Source of the DNA: Paragemmobacter kunshanensis
GTDB taxonomy: Bacteria > Pseudomonadota > Alphaproteobacteria > Rhodobacterales > Rhodobacteraceae
Reading direction: 5' to 3'
Assembly: GCF_011059185.1 (NCBI RefSeq)
Contig: NZ_JAALFE010000001.1
Coordinates: forward strand, 124,001-188,000
DNA length: 64,000 nucleotides
Shown: piece after piece, positions 35,671 through 45,346 of the stretch
Numbering within the stretch: position 1 is the stretch's first letter
Layout: the number at the start of each line of letters is the position of its first letter
Made by a program: the position numbers and the translations under genes
The notes under the pieces: generated by a model
The model's database searches: none
What the model saw: the letters and a program-made list of their open reading frames with translations, nothing else
What the model was told of the DNA's origin: nothing

Positions 35671-36530
35671 ATCCGCACCCACTCTGCCGGGCAGATATCC
35701 GGGTTGCTCAGCCCCGGGTCGGCAAACCAGCGCGCAGGTGCCACCACGACCTTGTCGGGCGACGGGTTGCGCCACGCGCCCCACCAGGAAAAGCTGGAAT
35801 TCGCGATGATATGGTGCCGGCAGGCCCCCATCAGGCGCAGATCCTCCACCGCCGCCGATGCGGCGTTGTGGTCCAGAACCACCATCTCAGCCCCCGGCCG
35901 CAGATTCTCGCGCGCCCAGGCCGGATCGTCGGAAAAGACGTAAAGCAGCGGCTCTATCCCGGCGCGTGCGCGGATCGTCTCGACCGCCCGCGCGTAATAG
36001 GCGGCGTCGCAGGTGCCATGCACCGCCGCCCCCTTGACCGACCCCACGTAATCCCCCCGCCGCACATGCAGCGAAACCGCCCGCGGATCCGCAGCGATCC
36101 GGTCCAGCCAGCGCGCATTTTCACCCGCGGGCGCGACAAGGATACTCAGATCATCACGGATCACCGCCGCCTGATCGAGGAAATAGCCCTCGCTCTGGAA
36201 ATAACCGTGCAGATAACTGTCATCCGGGGCGGCCAGAACGGCGGGGTTCACCCCCAGCCCGCGTTCACGCAGAAAGCGCGGGCGCATCAGCCCGGCCCGC
36301 CACAGCGCATAGGGGATGATCCGGCTGCGCGCGGGGGGCAACCCCGCCCCTTCCCCGATCCGGGCCGCTACGGCAAACCGATCAAGCCCATAGACCGCAT
36401 GCGCCGCCCCACGCGCCAGTTCGCGCGTGTCCAGCACCACCTCCACCCCATGTCGCAAGGCCACCGCCCGCGCGCAGGCGTACTGGAACAACTGGTTCCC
36501 AAGCCCCCCGACTAGGCGCACATAGATCAT
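35667..36530 (-). CDS. GT11 alpha-1,2-fucosyltransferase
   Basis: A 287-residue glycosyltransferase. GGLGNQLFQYA (8-18), HVRRGDY and NSSFSWWGAW are the three GT11 motifs. It transfers fucose from GDP-L-fucose in alpha-1,2 linkage to a galactose-type acceptor. It follows the FkbM gene at 36552-37334 after 21 bases. Confidence 0.92.
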   Translation of the reverse strand: MIYVRLVGGLGNQLFQYACARAVALRHGVEVVLDTRELARGAAHAVYGLDRFAVAARIGEGAGLPPARSRIIPYALWRAGLMRPRFLRERGLGVNPAVLAAPDDSYLHGYFQSEGYFLDQAAVIRDDLSILVAPAGENARWLDRIAADPRAVSLHVRRGDYVGSVKGAAVHGTCDAAYYARAVETIRARAGIEPLLYVFSDDPAWARENLRPGAEMVVLDHNAASAAVEDLRLMGACRHHIIANSSFSWWGAWRNPSPDKVVVAPARWFADPGLSNPDICPAEWVRI

Positions 36531-36551
36531 GCCGCGTCCCCCGATCCGCGA

Positions 36552-37334
36552 TCAGGCCGCAACATACCAGTCATCGAACTGCGACGCCTCTTCAAGAACC
36601 CGGCGATAGCCGTTCTTCGTCAGCAGCGCATGGATCCGCTCGCGGTTCTCGGTGAAATTGTGTTCCACGGCGATGCAGCCAAAACGGTAAAGGCTGAAAT
36701 CGAAGGCCTGCAGGATGTCGAACTCCGACCCTTCGGTATCTATCGACAGGAAATCGATCTCGCGCGGTGCCCCATGGCGGGCCAACATGTCGGCCAGCGA
36801 GACGGTCCTCACCTGATAGCTCGTCGCATTCTTCCGGCGCCCGCGATGCAGGTCGCCATCGCCATGCTCGGCAACTGTCGACAGCACCGCCGCGCTGACC
36901 TCCAGAAACTCAAGGCTGTCCCCGGTCGTCTTCCAGACACAGTCCGTTTCGATGATCGCAGAACGGTTCGCCCGCAGGGCGCTGTGCCAGACCCGCGCCG
37001 GTTCTGCCAGAATTCCGGTCCAGCCGAACTGCTTCTCCAGAAGCCAGCTATTGCTCAACTCCTCGCCATTCGTGGCTCCGAATTCCACGAAGAAGCCGCC
37101 CTTCTTTCCACCCGATACCGCATATGCAAACAGATCCTGATGCAGTTGCGCGCGCGATTGGTCCAGATAGGACAAGACCATCGCAGCCGCCGCCGGATCA
37201 AGTGCCTTCAGAAAGGCAAGGCTGGCGTGGTCGCGCTCATAGGATTTCAGGCGGTCAAAGCGGGAATAGGAAGTTACCCGCAAATCCAGCTTGCGAAACG
37301 CATCCTTGATCGCGGTCTCGACCTTTTTCAGCAT
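36552..37334 (-). CDS. FkbM family methyltransferase
   Basis: A 260-residue methyltransferase. FFVEFGATNGEELSNSWLLE is the SAM-binding motif and IDFLSIDTEGSEFDIL the FkbM block. The N-terminal 60 residues are helical and have no recognised domain. The ATG at 37334 is preferred; a longer reading to 37370 adds a Gly/Arg-rich stretch of doubtful coding value. It is probably co-transcribed with the GT11 gene. Confidence 0.85.
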   Translation of the reverse strand: MLKKVETAIKDAFRKLDLRVTSYSRFDRLKSYERDHASLAFLKALDPAAAAMVLSYLDQSRAQLHQDLFAYAVSGGKKGGFFVEFGATNGEELSNSWLLEKQFGWTGILAEPARVWHSALRANRSAIIETDCVWKTTGDSLEFLEVSAAVLSTVAEHGDGDLHRGRRKNATSYQVRTVSLADMLARHGAPREIDFLSIDTEGSEFDILQAFDFSLYRFGCIAVEHNFTENRERIHALLTKNGYRRVLEEASQFDDWYVAA

Positions 37335-37496
37335 TCTGCCCCGTCCATCACCAGTTCCGCCCTCCCGCACATACCCCCATTGGACGATGGGGGCGAGTCC
37401 CCGCCATCAATCGCAACACCGAAGCGGGCGTTTTTGCCTGCCCCCATGCGCCGTGGCATGCTAAAGGGCGCCACGCTCATCGGCCCGAGGTTTTCC

Positions 37497-38171
37497 ATGT
37501 ATCTGATCCGGCACCACCTTCTGCGCCTGCAAACCTTGCGGGGCAAGACGATCGTGCATGTCGGGGCGCATCGCGGGCAAGAGGCGGCAGAGTATCAGAA
37601 ATGGGGTGCCGCCCGCGTGATCTGGATCGAGGCCGATCCCGAAACGGCCCGTGGCCTGCGGCAGCATCTGGCCGCCCTGCCAGGCCATCCGCAGGGATGG
37701 CTGCAGCGCCTGTTTGGCTTTCCCGCCACCGAACATCGCGTGATCGAAGCCCTGATCGGCGACGAAGACGGCAAGCTGACCGATTTTCACGTCTTCTCGA
37801 ACGATGGGGAATCCAGTTCCATCTTCCGCAAGGCCGCCGATGCGGATGCCCGCCATGCCGCCATCGTGGAAACCGGCAAGGTGCGCCAGCTTGCCATGCG
37901 AAGCCTTGACCGCCTTCTGCCGGAGAATGGCATCGCCCTCGACAGTGTCGATATCCTGGTCCTCGATGTGCAGGGGGCCGAACTTCTGTGTCTGCGCGGC
38001 GCGAGCGACCTCCTGTCCCGGATCACCATGCTGGAATCCGAAGTTGCGACCACAGCCTGGTATGAAGGTGGCGTCCTACTGCCCGAACTGGATGCCTGGC
38101 TGGCGGGCAAGGGATTCAGGCGTCGCACGCGCGTCCGCCGATCCATGATGAACGCCGTCTATACGCGCTGA
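37497..38171 (+). CDS. FkbM family methyltransferase
   Basis: A 224-residue methyltransferase. IVHVGAHRGQEAAEY lies near residue 20 and ILVLDVQGAELLCLRGA near 155. The ATG at 37497 follows CCGAGG at good spacing; an ATG at 37458 would add 13 residues. It stands alone on this strand and overlaps the end of the GT25 gene by 13 bases. Confidence 0.83.
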   Translation: MYLIRHHLLRLQTLRGKTIVHVGAHRGQEAAEYQKWGAARVIWIEADPETARGLRQHLAALPGHPQGWLQRLFGFPATEHRVIEALIGDEDGKLTDFHVFSNDGESSSIFRKAADADARHAAIVETGKVRQLAMRSLDRLLPENGIALDSVDILVLDVQGAELLCLRGASDLLSRITMLESEVATTAWYEGGVLLPELDAWLAGKGFRRRTRVRRSMMNAVYTR

Positions 38172-38908
38172 CCCATCCGCGCCCGCGCCTCGGCCACATG
38201 CGCGCGGATCGCGCGGCGATAGGCGGCGCGGTGCCAGCTCTTGGCGACCTGCCCCCACAAGGCCACGCCCTTCTTCTGGATCGTCGTGCCCCCCACCGCC
38301 GCCGTATCGTCGCGCACACCCGAAGGGTCCACGCACAGGATCCGCTGCCCCGTCACGCCCAGCAGTTGCACCACGCCGTCCACCGGCCGATCAAAACGCT
38401 CTGTCACCGCCAGCATCCGCGCCGCCGCCTCGGCCCCGATCAGCTGTGCCGAAAGCCGCACAGGCGGAATTTCCGGCTCCACGACGCGAAACCCCTCTGC
38501 CTCATGGATCAGCGCGCCGGCAACGGGCCGGGTCTGGAACTCCACCCAATCGCCCCGCCCCATCCAGCCCAGCACCGCCTCAACCGCGCGCGGAAACACA
38601 TCCGCATCCAGCACCACGTCATCCTCGAACACCAGCCCGGCATCGGCGCCGCTGTCGATGATCGCCTGCCATGCCTTCCGATGGCTCAGGAAACAGCCGA
38701 TCTCGCCCCGGCTGATCGCAAAGGGATAGCGCGGTTCCAGCAGATCATGCGGCTGATAGACGGCGCGGAGCGTCCCCTCATCCAGCGCTGCGCCATCCAC
38801 CGCGTCGATCACCTGCACCGGCACGGGCGACAGCCGCTGCAGCGCTGCCACATGCCCGCGCCGCCCTTCCGCCCGCGCCAGATGGATCACGAAACCCACG
38901 GCCTGCAT
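38159..38908 (-). CDS. GT25 family glycosyltransferase (LOS/LPS type)
   Basis: A 249-residue enzyme. FVIHLARAEGRR at the N-terminus, EIGCFLSHRKAWQAI near 72 and the metal-site LVFEDDVVLD near 95 are hallmarks of GT25, the family of LgtB/LgtE-like galactosyltransferases. It lies three bases downstream of fcl and is probably the last gene of the long minus-strand operon that starts at 46179. Confidence 0.87.
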   Translation of the reverse strand: MQAVGFVIHLARAEGRRGHVAALQRLSPVPVQVIDAVDGAALDEGTLRAVYQPHDLLEPRYPFAISRGEIGCFLSHRKAWQAIIDSGADAGLVFEDDVVLDADVFPRAVEAVLGWMGRGDWVEFQTRPVAGALIHEAEGFRVVEPEIPPVRLSAQLIGAEAAARMLAVTERFDRPVDGVVQLLGVTGQRILCVDPSGVRDDTAAVGGTTIQKKGVALWGQVAKSWHRAAYRRAIRAHVAEARARMGQRV

Positions 38909-38911
38909 CGC

Positions 38912-39868
38912 TCAGGCCCCGCGCAGGCCGTCGGAATTCTGCAGAAACCAGCGATAGGTTTCCTCGATCCCGTCTCGCAGCCCCGTCCGCGCCCGCCAGC
39001 CCATCGCCGCCAGACGCGACACATCCATCAGCTTGCGCGGGGTTCCGTCAGGCTTCGTCGTGTCAAAGACCAGCCGGCCCTTGAACCCCGTCACCTCGGC
39101 CAGCAACTCGGCCAGGTCGCGGATCGAGACATCCTCACCCGTGCCAACGTTGATATGGCTCAGCATTGGCTGGGTGTTGGCTTCATAAACCGCGCGATCC
39201 AGGTTCATCACGAAAAGGCTCGCCTCGGCCATATCATCCACATGCAGGAACTCGCGTCGTGGCGTGCCGGTGCCCCAGACCACCACCTCATCCCGCCCCT
39301 CCTGCACTGCCTCATGGAAGCGGCGCATCATCGCGGGCATCACATGGCTGTTCGCCGGATGGAAATTGTCCCCCGGACCATAAAGGTTCGTCGGCATGAC
39401 CGACCGGTAATCCGTCCCATGCTGCCGGTTATAGCTTTCGCACAGCTTGATCCCCGCGATCTTGGCAATCGCATAGGGCTCGTTCGTGGGTTCCAGCACG
39501 CCCGTCAGCAGCGCCTCCTCCGCCATGGGCTGCGCGACGGCGCGCGGATAGATGCAGGACGATCCCAGAAACAAGAGCCGCCGCACGCCGGCGGCAAAGC
39601 TCTGATGGATGACGTTGCATTCCATCATCAGGTTTTCATAAATGAAATCGGCCGGATAGGTGTTGTTGGCATGGATGCCCCCCACCTTGGCCGCCGCCAA
39701 AATCACCGCATCCGGCCGCTCGGCCTGCAGAAAACCGCGCACCGCCGCCTGATCCGTCAGGTCCAATTCGGCATGGGTCCGGGTGACCGTCGCCACCCCC
39801 TGCGCCTGCAACCTCCGCAGGATCGCGCTGCCCACCATGCCCCGATGGCCCGCCACATAGACCTTCAT
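38912..39868 (-). CDS. fcl: GDP-L-fucose synthase
   Basis: A 318-residue SDR enzyme that epimerises and reduces GDP-4-keto-6-deoxymannose to GDP-L-fucose. [12 protein letters not shown] (4-15) is the NADP site. [10 protein letters not shown] and YAIAKIAG supply the catalytic Ser, Tyr and Lys. The ATG at 39868 follows AGGGAGAG. It pairs functionally with gmd in the same operon. Confidence 0.95.
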   Translation of the reverse strand: MKVYVAGHRGMVGSAILRRLQAQGVATVTRTHAELDLTDQAAVRGFLQAERPDAVILAAAKVGGIHANNTYPADFIYENLMMECNVIHQSFAAGVRRLLFLGSSCIYPRAVAQPMAEEALLTGVLEPTNEPYAIAKIAGIKLCESYNRQHGTDYRSVMPTNLYGPGDNFHPANSHVMPAMMRRFHEAVQEGRDEVVVWGTGTPRREFLHVDDMAEASLFVMNLDRAVYEANTQPMLSHINVGTGEDVSIRDLAELLAEVTGFKGRLVFDTTKPDGTPRKLMDVSRLAAMGWRARTGLRDGIEETYRWFLQNSDGLRGA

Positions 39869-39891
39869 CCGTCTCTCCCTTCGCACCCGCC

Positions 39892-40632
39892 TCAGGCGCG
39901 GCGCACGGCGACGTAATTCGTCGTCGAAAAGAACTCGTCCCGCTCGCGATAACGCTGCAGCCGCTGCGGGCCAAGCGGCGTGATCCGATAAAGATCAAAC
40001 CCCGCCTCGGTGAACAGATACCAGAAATCGCGGAAATAGGTCCGCGTGTCGATATTCGCCCCGCCGAATTCGAACTGTACCGCCCGAACCGAGGCCAAGG
40101 CCGCCCCAAACCCCTGAAGGGCCGCCAGTTCATGCCCTTCGATGTCGATCTTCACAAGGTCGATGGCCCGCCCGCCCAGCGTTTCGCGCCAGTAATCCTC
40201 GATCCGCAGGGTGCGGATCACCTCCTGCTCGGCGAAAGGAATACCCAGATGGTCCAGCTTCCGCATCGAAAGGCTGGTCAGCCCCGACCCCGGCGCGTTG
40301 GAATAGATCGGCGCCTCGCCAGCCTTGTCCGATACGGCGAAAGGCACCACCGTCACGCCCGACCCCGTCCCGAACCGCGCCTGCAGCTTGGCGATGTTCA
40401 CCGTGGACGGCTCGAACAGATGCACCTCAAGCCCCGGAAACCGCGCTTTCAGCCCTGCCGAATACTCCCCGACGTTCCCGCCGATATCCAGGGCCAGCTT
40501 CGGCGCCCCGCCCGCCAGTCCGGCCAGCACCGCCACCTCGCGCGCGATGGAATGGGACCCGCTGCCCTTGCCCTGCAGCTTGCAGGCCAGCTTTTCCACC
40601 CCGGCCGCCAGCGCCAGCATCGCCCCCTTCAT
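39892..40632 (-). CDS. FkbM family methyltransferase
   Basis: A 246-residue methyltransferase. [16 protein letters not shown] near residue 48 is the SAM motif and [16 protein letters not shown] near 158 the FkbM block. It sits between gmd and fcl with gaps of 3 and 23 bases, so it is very likely tied to the fucose-containing glycan. Confidence 0.87.
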   Translation of the reverse strand: MKGAMLALAAGVEKLACKLQGKGSGSHSIAREVAVLAGLAGGAPKLALDIGGNVGEYSAGLKARFPGLEVHLFEPSTVNIAKLQARFGTGSGVTVVPFAVSDKAGEAPIYSNAPGSGLTSLSMRKLDHLGIPFAEQEVIRTLRIEDYWRETLGGRAIDLVKIDIEGHELAALQGFGAALASVRAVQFEFGGANIDTRTYFRDFWYLFTEAGFDLYRITPLGPQRLQRYRERDEFFSTTNYVAVRRA

Positions 40633-40635
40633 CGC

Positions 40636-41754
40636 TTACCCTTCCAGCGACACAGGCAGATCCAGCCCGTGTTCCTTCAACAGCCGATGCCGCCGCGCGG
40701 TCTTCAGATCCTCTGCCACCATCTCGCGGCACATCTGCTGCGCCGTGATCTGCGGCGTCCAACCCAGCTTTTCCTTTGCCTTGGTCGGATCGCCCAGCAA
40801 TGTCTCCACCTCGGCGGGCCGGAAATAGCGCGGGTCGATCCGCAGCACCACTTGCCCCGGCTTCACCGCAGGCGCATGGTTCGACGTGACGCTATCCACC
40901 ACCGCCACCTCATCCACGCCCGCCCCTTCGAAGCGCAGCCGGATACCCAGTTCCGCCGCACTCCACTGGATGAACTCCCGCACGGAATACTGCACCCCCG
41001 TCGCGATGACGAAATCTTCGGGCACGTCCTGCTGCAGCATCATCCACTGCATCCGCACGTAATCCTTCGCATGCCCCCAATCGCGCAGCGCGTCGATGTT
41101 GCCCATATAGAGGCAATCTTCCAAACCCTGCGCGATATTGGCCAAGCCCCGCGTGATCTTGCGCGTGACGAAGGTCTCGCCCCGCCGCGGGCTCTCATGG
41201 TTGAAGAGGATGCCGTTGCAGGCATAGATCCCATAGGCCTCGCGGTAATTCACCGTGATCCAATAGGCATACATCTTCGCCACCGCATAGGGGCTGCGCG
41301 GGTGGAACGGCGTGGTTTCGCGTTGCGGCACCTCCTGCACCAACCCGTAAAGCTCGGAGGTAGAGGCCTGATAGAACCGCGTCTTCTTCTCCAGCCCAAG
41401 AAAGCGGATCGCCTCCAGCAGGCGCAGCGTGCCGATCGCATCCACATCCGCCGTGTATTCCGGGGCCTCGAAACTCACCGCCACATGGCTCTGCGCGCCA
41501 AGGTTGTAAACCTCGTCCGGCTCCACCTCGCGCAGGATGCGCGTCAGGTTCGAGGTATCCGTCAGATCGCCGTAATGCAGCTTCAGCTTGGGGTTCGGAT
41601 TGTGCGGATCCTGATAGATATGGTCGATCCGCCCCGTGTTGAACAGCGAGGCGCGCCGCTTGATCCCATGGACCTCATAGCCCTTCTCCAGCAGAAACTC
41701 TGCCAGATAGGAACCGTCCTGCCCGGTGATCCCGGTGATGAGTGCGCGTTTCAT
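40636..41754 (-). CDS. gmd: GDP-mannose 4,6-dehydratase
   Basis: A 372-residue extended SDR enzyme. [19 protein letters not shown] is the NADP motif. [11 protein letters not shown] and [10 protein letters not shown] provide the catalytic residues, and [18 protein letters not shown] is diagnostic of GMD. It converts GDP-mannose to GDP-4-keto-6-deoxymannose, the first step to GDP-L-fucose. The ATG at 41754 is chosen over a longer reading; GGAGCAGGA precedes it. Confidence 0.97.
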   Translation of the reverse strand: MKRALITGITGQDGSYLAEFLLEKGYEVHGIKRRASLFNTGRIDHIYQDPHNPNPKLKLHYGDLTDTSNLTRILREVEPDEVYNLGAQSHVAVSFEAPEYTADVDAIGTLRLLEAIRFLGLEKKTRFYQASTSELYGLVQEVPQRETTPFHPRSPYAVAKMYAYWITVNYREAYGIYACNGILFNHESPRRGETFVTRKITRGLANIAQGLEDCLYMGNIDALRDWGHAKDYVRMQWMMLQQDVPEDFVIATGVQYSVREFIQWSAAELGIRLRFEGAGVDEVAVVDSVTSNHAPAVKPGQVVLRIDPRYFRPAEVETLLGDPTKAKEKLGWTPQITAQQMCREMVAEDLKTARRHRLLKEHGLDLPVSLEG

Positions 41755-41788
41755 TCCATCCTGCTCCCGACATCGGTCCGACCCAAGA

Positions 41789-42478
41789 TCACTCCCGCAC
41801 CGTGATGGTCGAGATCTTGCCATTGATCTGCGCCCCGACAGCCAGACCGCGGCTCTTGTAAGGTTCGTATCCCCGTTCGTCCATCACCTCGATGGTGCGC
41901 GCTACATCATAAGCCACTCGCCGCAGATGGATCTCTCGTCCATCCAGGATCGCATAGGCTGCTCTGGGATCCCCGTCACGTGGCTGACCGACCGAGCCGG
42001 GGTTGCAAAACGTCTTGCCCCCCAAGCGGATACAGCACTGGACATGCGTATGCCCGGCAAACAGGATGCTGACGCCCTCGGGAAACAGTGCTTCGTCAAC
42101 CTCGTAGATGTATTGGTCCACGGGGTCTTCCGGGCCACCATGCAGGAACAAAACGTCATCCCGTCGGATGGCGCCGAGGGACAGCTTCAGCCAGTCGATA
42201 CTTTCAGCCGACAACCTGCTGCGATGGTCGTCGATGATTTCGGCGACGACCCGTGACCGTTCGCAGTTGCGACCGGTGGTGATATAGCTGTCGTGATTGC
42301 CCAGGATGTTGGGGATCCCGCGGCGCATCAAGAGCTGAACGCATTCCTCCGGCTCGGCGTTATAGCCGATCACATCACCAAGGCAGAGGATTTCGTCGCA
42401 TCCCTGCGCGTCTATATCGGCCAGCACCGCCTCCAGCGCGGCGCGATTGGCATGGATGTCAGAAATGATCGCCATCAT
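41789..42478 (-). CDS. Calcineurin-like metallophosphoesterase (YfcE type)
   Basis: A 229-residue cytoplasmic phosphoesterase. Metal-binding blocks are [39 protein letters not shown] and FAGHTHVQ. The start is uncertain: tandem ATGs at 42478/42475 lie just before the first beta strand, and an ATG at 42496 would lengthen the overlap with the ATP-grasp gene. The substrate is unknown. Its place inside a glycan operon suggests a phosphorylated intermediate or a regulatory nucleotide. Confidence 0.82.
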   Translation of the reverse strand: MMAIISDIHANRAALEAVLADIDAQGCDEILCLGDVIGYNAEPEECVQLLMRRGIPNILGNHDSYITTGRNCERSRVVAEIIDDHRSRLSAESIDWLKLSLGAIRRDDVLFLHGGPEDPVDQYIYEVDEALFPEGVSILFAGHTHVQCCIRLGGKTFCNPGSVGQPRDGDPRAAYAILDGREIHLRRVAYDVARTIEVMDERGYEPYKSRGLAVGAQINGKISTITVRE

Positions 42479-43451
42479 GGCGGACGAAATCCTCATTGTA
42501 TCGCCAGGCCCGCCCTCCGCGCAGATGGACTTCGGTCAGAACGCGTCCGTGGCGCAGGTATTCCAACGACATCAATGCCTCGTTGAACCCGAACGCCGTG
42601 CGCAACGAACAACTGCTCGAAAAGCGGGGGTTGATCTCCAGGAGATAAGCGTTCTCGCCCTCCAGCCGAAACTGCAGGTTGGTCGGGCCAACGGGGACAA
42701 AATGGGTGGCGATGCGCAACGCCATCTCGCGGATCACCTCGTTTTCCACGACTTCCGCAAATCCCGTATGCCCCGCCCGTGCGAGGGTCCGGCGAAAGAT
42801 GATCGGCCCCACCGGATCATCGGCGCCCTGCCCGAAAAGACCGACCGTGTACTCTTCGTCATCGCGCCCGACGATGCGCTGCAGCATCCAGTTGTCGCCG
42901 CTCTTGCGCGCCCAGTAGTCGAGATCGCCCGCATCCTGCAGCCGCACGATCCCTGCGGATCCTTCACCGCGACGGGGCTTCAGCAGGAATGGCGGTGCCC
43001 CCAGTGCATCGCAGGCTTCGTCCCAGTTGGTTGTCCGGATTGTCGGAATCGTCGGAAAGCCGGCCGCCGAAAGCGCCTCGCCGAAGATCTGCTTGTCGGC
43101 GCAGAGATCAATCAACTCGCGCCGGTTCAACATGATGGCACAGCCACCGCGCTGCAGATCTGGTGCAACGCTGCTCAAGAAGGCCACATCCACGCTCAGC
43201 CCCGGCAGCACGACATCAACCCGGTGCTGCTGCACCAGCCTTGCCCAGAACTCCAGGTATGCCGGATCCGTTTCGGCCATATCCGGCTTTTGCACGGCGA
43301 TGTCGCAGAAGCTTCGCGCCAGATCCGTGATCCGACGATCGACCCCGACGATCCGTATTCCCTTGATGTGCCGCAGGGATCTCGCGATGCCCTGCCCGAT
43401 CAAGGCGCCAATGCCGGTGACGACAACCGTTGAAGTGACAGTTTCAGTCAA
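42459..43451 (-). CDS. ATP-grasp enzyme (carbamoyl-phosphate-synthase-like)
   Basis: A 330-residue ATP-grasp protein. An N-terminal Rossmann-like preATP domain (VVVTGIGALIGQGIARSL) is followed by the ATP-grasp core with FLLKPRRGEGSAGIVRL and the metal-binding LLEINPRFSSS. Such enzymes join a carboxylate to an amine or other nucleophile. A TTG at 43451 overlaps the previous stop by eight bases and places the first strand correctly; no ATG is well placed. Its substrate may be a sugar decoration such as an amino acid, which is inference only. Confidence 0.78.
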   Translation of the reverse strand: MTETVTSTVVVTGIGALIGQGIARSLRHIKGIRIVGVDRRITDLARSFCDIAVQKPDMAETDPAYLEFWARLVQQHRVDVVLPGLSVDVAFLSSVAPDLQRGGCAIMLNRRELIDLCADKQIFGEALSAAGFPTIPTIRTTNWDEACDALGAPPFLLKPRRGEGSAGIVRLQDAGDLDYWARKSGDNWMLQRIVGRDDEEYTVGLFGQGADDPVGPIIFRRTLARAGHTGFAEVVENEVIREMALRIATHFVPVGPTNLQFRLEGENAYLLEINPRFSSSCSLRTAFGFNEALMSLEYLRHGRVLTEVHLRGGRAWRYNEDFVRHDGDHF

Positions 43452-44166
43452 CAGCGTTCTCGATCTCGACCAGAAGTGCCACGCAAAGATCCGGAAAATC
43501 CACACCGACCTCCATCATTGCGCGCAGATTCGCCGCCATGTCGTCCAGCGAGCGCAGAACACTCAACGGCAGTGGCTTGAGATACATGCCCTCTTCATGG
43601 GTGATCCGATAGCCAGCAGCTTCGACATCGCGGCGCAGCGTGTCGCGGCAATAGTTCCGTTGATGCCCGAGCTTGTGATCGGTCGCATTCAATTCGTAGA
43701 TATCGGGTATCATCCCCATGGCGAGGCCAAGTCTGCGGTTCATCGACTTGGCATTCGGCACGGCAACATAAACCCGCCCACCCGGCGCAAGCATGCTGCG
43801 GTAGCGGCGCAGGATCGCCACCGGATCATCCACATGCTCCAGCACAAAGCCCATCACGATGACATCAAATTGCTCACTGGGCGCATAATCCTCAAAATAA
43901 CCCTGAACCAGTTCGCCCTTGTACCAAGGGTTCCTGCTGCGGAAATGATCAATGACGCGCTGCGATCCCTCGATGACATGATGATGGTCGGCCATGGGCA
44001 CGAAATGTGGAACGGTATAGCCGTGACCCAGTCCCAACTCCAGAAGCCGGCCCACATGACCGATCCGCCGTTCAATTCGGCCCGGATACCAGTTCATGAT
44101 CAGATCATTCTCGATCTCGACAGATGGTTCTGCCAGATACTTGTCGGCGACGGCATCAAGATCCAA
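43444..44166 (-). CDS. Class I SAM-dependent methyltransferase
   Basis: A 240-residue methyltransferase. The SAM motif LLELGLGHGYTVPHF lies near residue 41; GFVLEHVDDPVAIL and LAPGGRVYVAVPN follow as motifs II/III of the UbiE/Methyltransf_11 type. An amino-terminal helix precedes the fold. It lies 22 bases after the preceding methyltransferase in a low-GC operon. The substrate is unknown. Confidence 0.82.
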   Translation of the reverse strand: MDLDAVADKYLAEPSVEIENDLIMNWYPGRIERRIGHVGRLLELGLGHGYTVPHFVPMADHHHVIEGSQRVIDHFRSRNPWYKGELVQGYFEDYAPSEQFDVIVMGFVLEHVDDPVAILRRYRSMLAPGGRVYVAVPNAKSMNRRLGLAMGMIPDIYELNATDHKLGHQRNYCRDTLRRDVEAAGYRITHEEGMYLKPLPLSVLRSLDDMAANLRAMMEVGVDFPDLCVALLVEIENAVD

Positions 44167-44188
44167 AGGCGGTTACCCCTCGAGAAGA

Positions 44189-45346
44189 TCAGTCAAGAAA
44201 TATGCAGGGCAATTCCTGCCCGGCGCTTTGCGACAACTCGTCCATTGCCCGCCGCGCGATACGCGGGTTGAGCCCCACAAAGATCGCACTTACCACCCCG
44301 ATCATCGCTGCCGGTGGCTGCACGCGCAATCCATTCACGACGCGCCCATGCAGAAAGCGGTTCTGATCCATGAACGCCACCACCCTGTCTGGCCGCTTCA
44401 GACATGTGCGGATGAAGTTGCCATAGATGCCGGCCCCGTAAATGGCGACAGACGATCCCTCTGGCAGGGCGGCTTCGGCCGCCTGTATCCGCGACTTGGC
44501 CGCCCCCCAGAAATCGACTAGTGCCGCGATCTCGTCGTGACTGATCTCCGCCAGCGCAGCCGGACCGGCCCCTTGCGCAAGATCTTCCTTTCTGCATGTC
44601 ACGACAAAGGCCGCGGCATGGGCGTCGACGTCTATCTCGACCTGTCCGAAACCGGCCCGATGCAACATTGTCTGCAGTGATCTCTCACTGAAATGGTTCA
44701 CATGATCTGCGACGATGAAGTCCGCAGCGTTGCGATAGACATTTGGCACGATGAAATATAGCGTCCCGCCGGGCCGGAGCAGATTGCGGAAATCCTCAAG
44801 CGCTGCCGTCAGGTTCGGGATATGCTCCAGCGCATAGAAGGACAGCACGACATCAAGCGTTCCTGCCCAAGCCGGGTCGACATGGTGCGCGGCAAACCTT
44901 GGATCGCCGGGAAATTTCTTCCAGAACTCCAGATATCGTTCCGTGACATCGAACAGGTAGGGCTGAACCCCGGGGCATGACTCGACCACCCGCCGCAGCG
45001 TCGCCCCTTTTGCGCAGCCGTAATCCAGCACCTTCAGCGGTCGTGTCAGATCCAGCTTCTGCATCAGGATTGTGGCCTGATGCTCTGACCGATAGATCTC
45101 GCGCCCGTCCCGGATCTCGTAGAGTTGGTCATCGTCCACGCCGTCGGCGTTGATGCTGTATTCCTCGGCATAATAGCGCTCGAGATCTGGCAGCGCGCGA
45201 GTCTGCAGGTGGCCGCAAACCGTACAGAGATGAACCGCCGTCTGCCCGGCAATCAGCGCATTCATTGTCGTGATGGACGCGGCCTCTTCGCCCGCAAAGA
45301 TGGGCGCTCCAAGGCTTGTGCCGCAGACATTACACCACTGCATCAT
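44189..45346 (-). CDS. Three-domain methyltransferase with N-terminal zinc motif (C-methyltransferase type)
   Basis: A 385-residue protein. A Cys4 zinc motif (CNVCG ... CTVCG) occupies residues 5-45. A SAM domain with VLDYGCAKGATLR and SFYALEHIPNL lies at about 95-230. A C-terminal Rossmann-like domain begins near VAIYGAGIYGNF. This layout is shared with NDP-sugar C-methyltransferases such as TylC3. Its ATG overlaps the stop of the PhyH gene (ATGA). An NDP-sugar substrate is likely but not proven. Confidence 0.78.
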   Translation of the reverse strand: MMQWCNVCGTSLGAPIFAGEEAASITTMNALIAGQTAVHLCTVCGHLQTRALPDLERYYAEEYSINADGVDDDQLYEIRDGREIYRSEHQATILMQKLDLTRPLKVLDYGCAKGATLRRVVESCPGVQPYLFDVTERYLEFWKKFPGDPRFAAHHVDPAWAGTLDVVLSFYALEHIPNLTAALEDFRNLLRPGGTLYFIVPNVYRNAADFIVADHVNHFSERSLQTMLHRAGFGQVEIDVDAHAAAFVVTCRKEDLAQGAGPAALAEISHDEIAALVDFWGAAKSRIQAAEAALPEGSSVAIYGAGIYGNFIRTCLKRPDRVVAFMDQNRFLHGRVVNGLRVQPPAAMIGVVSAIFVGLNPRIARRAMDELSQSAGQELPCIFLD

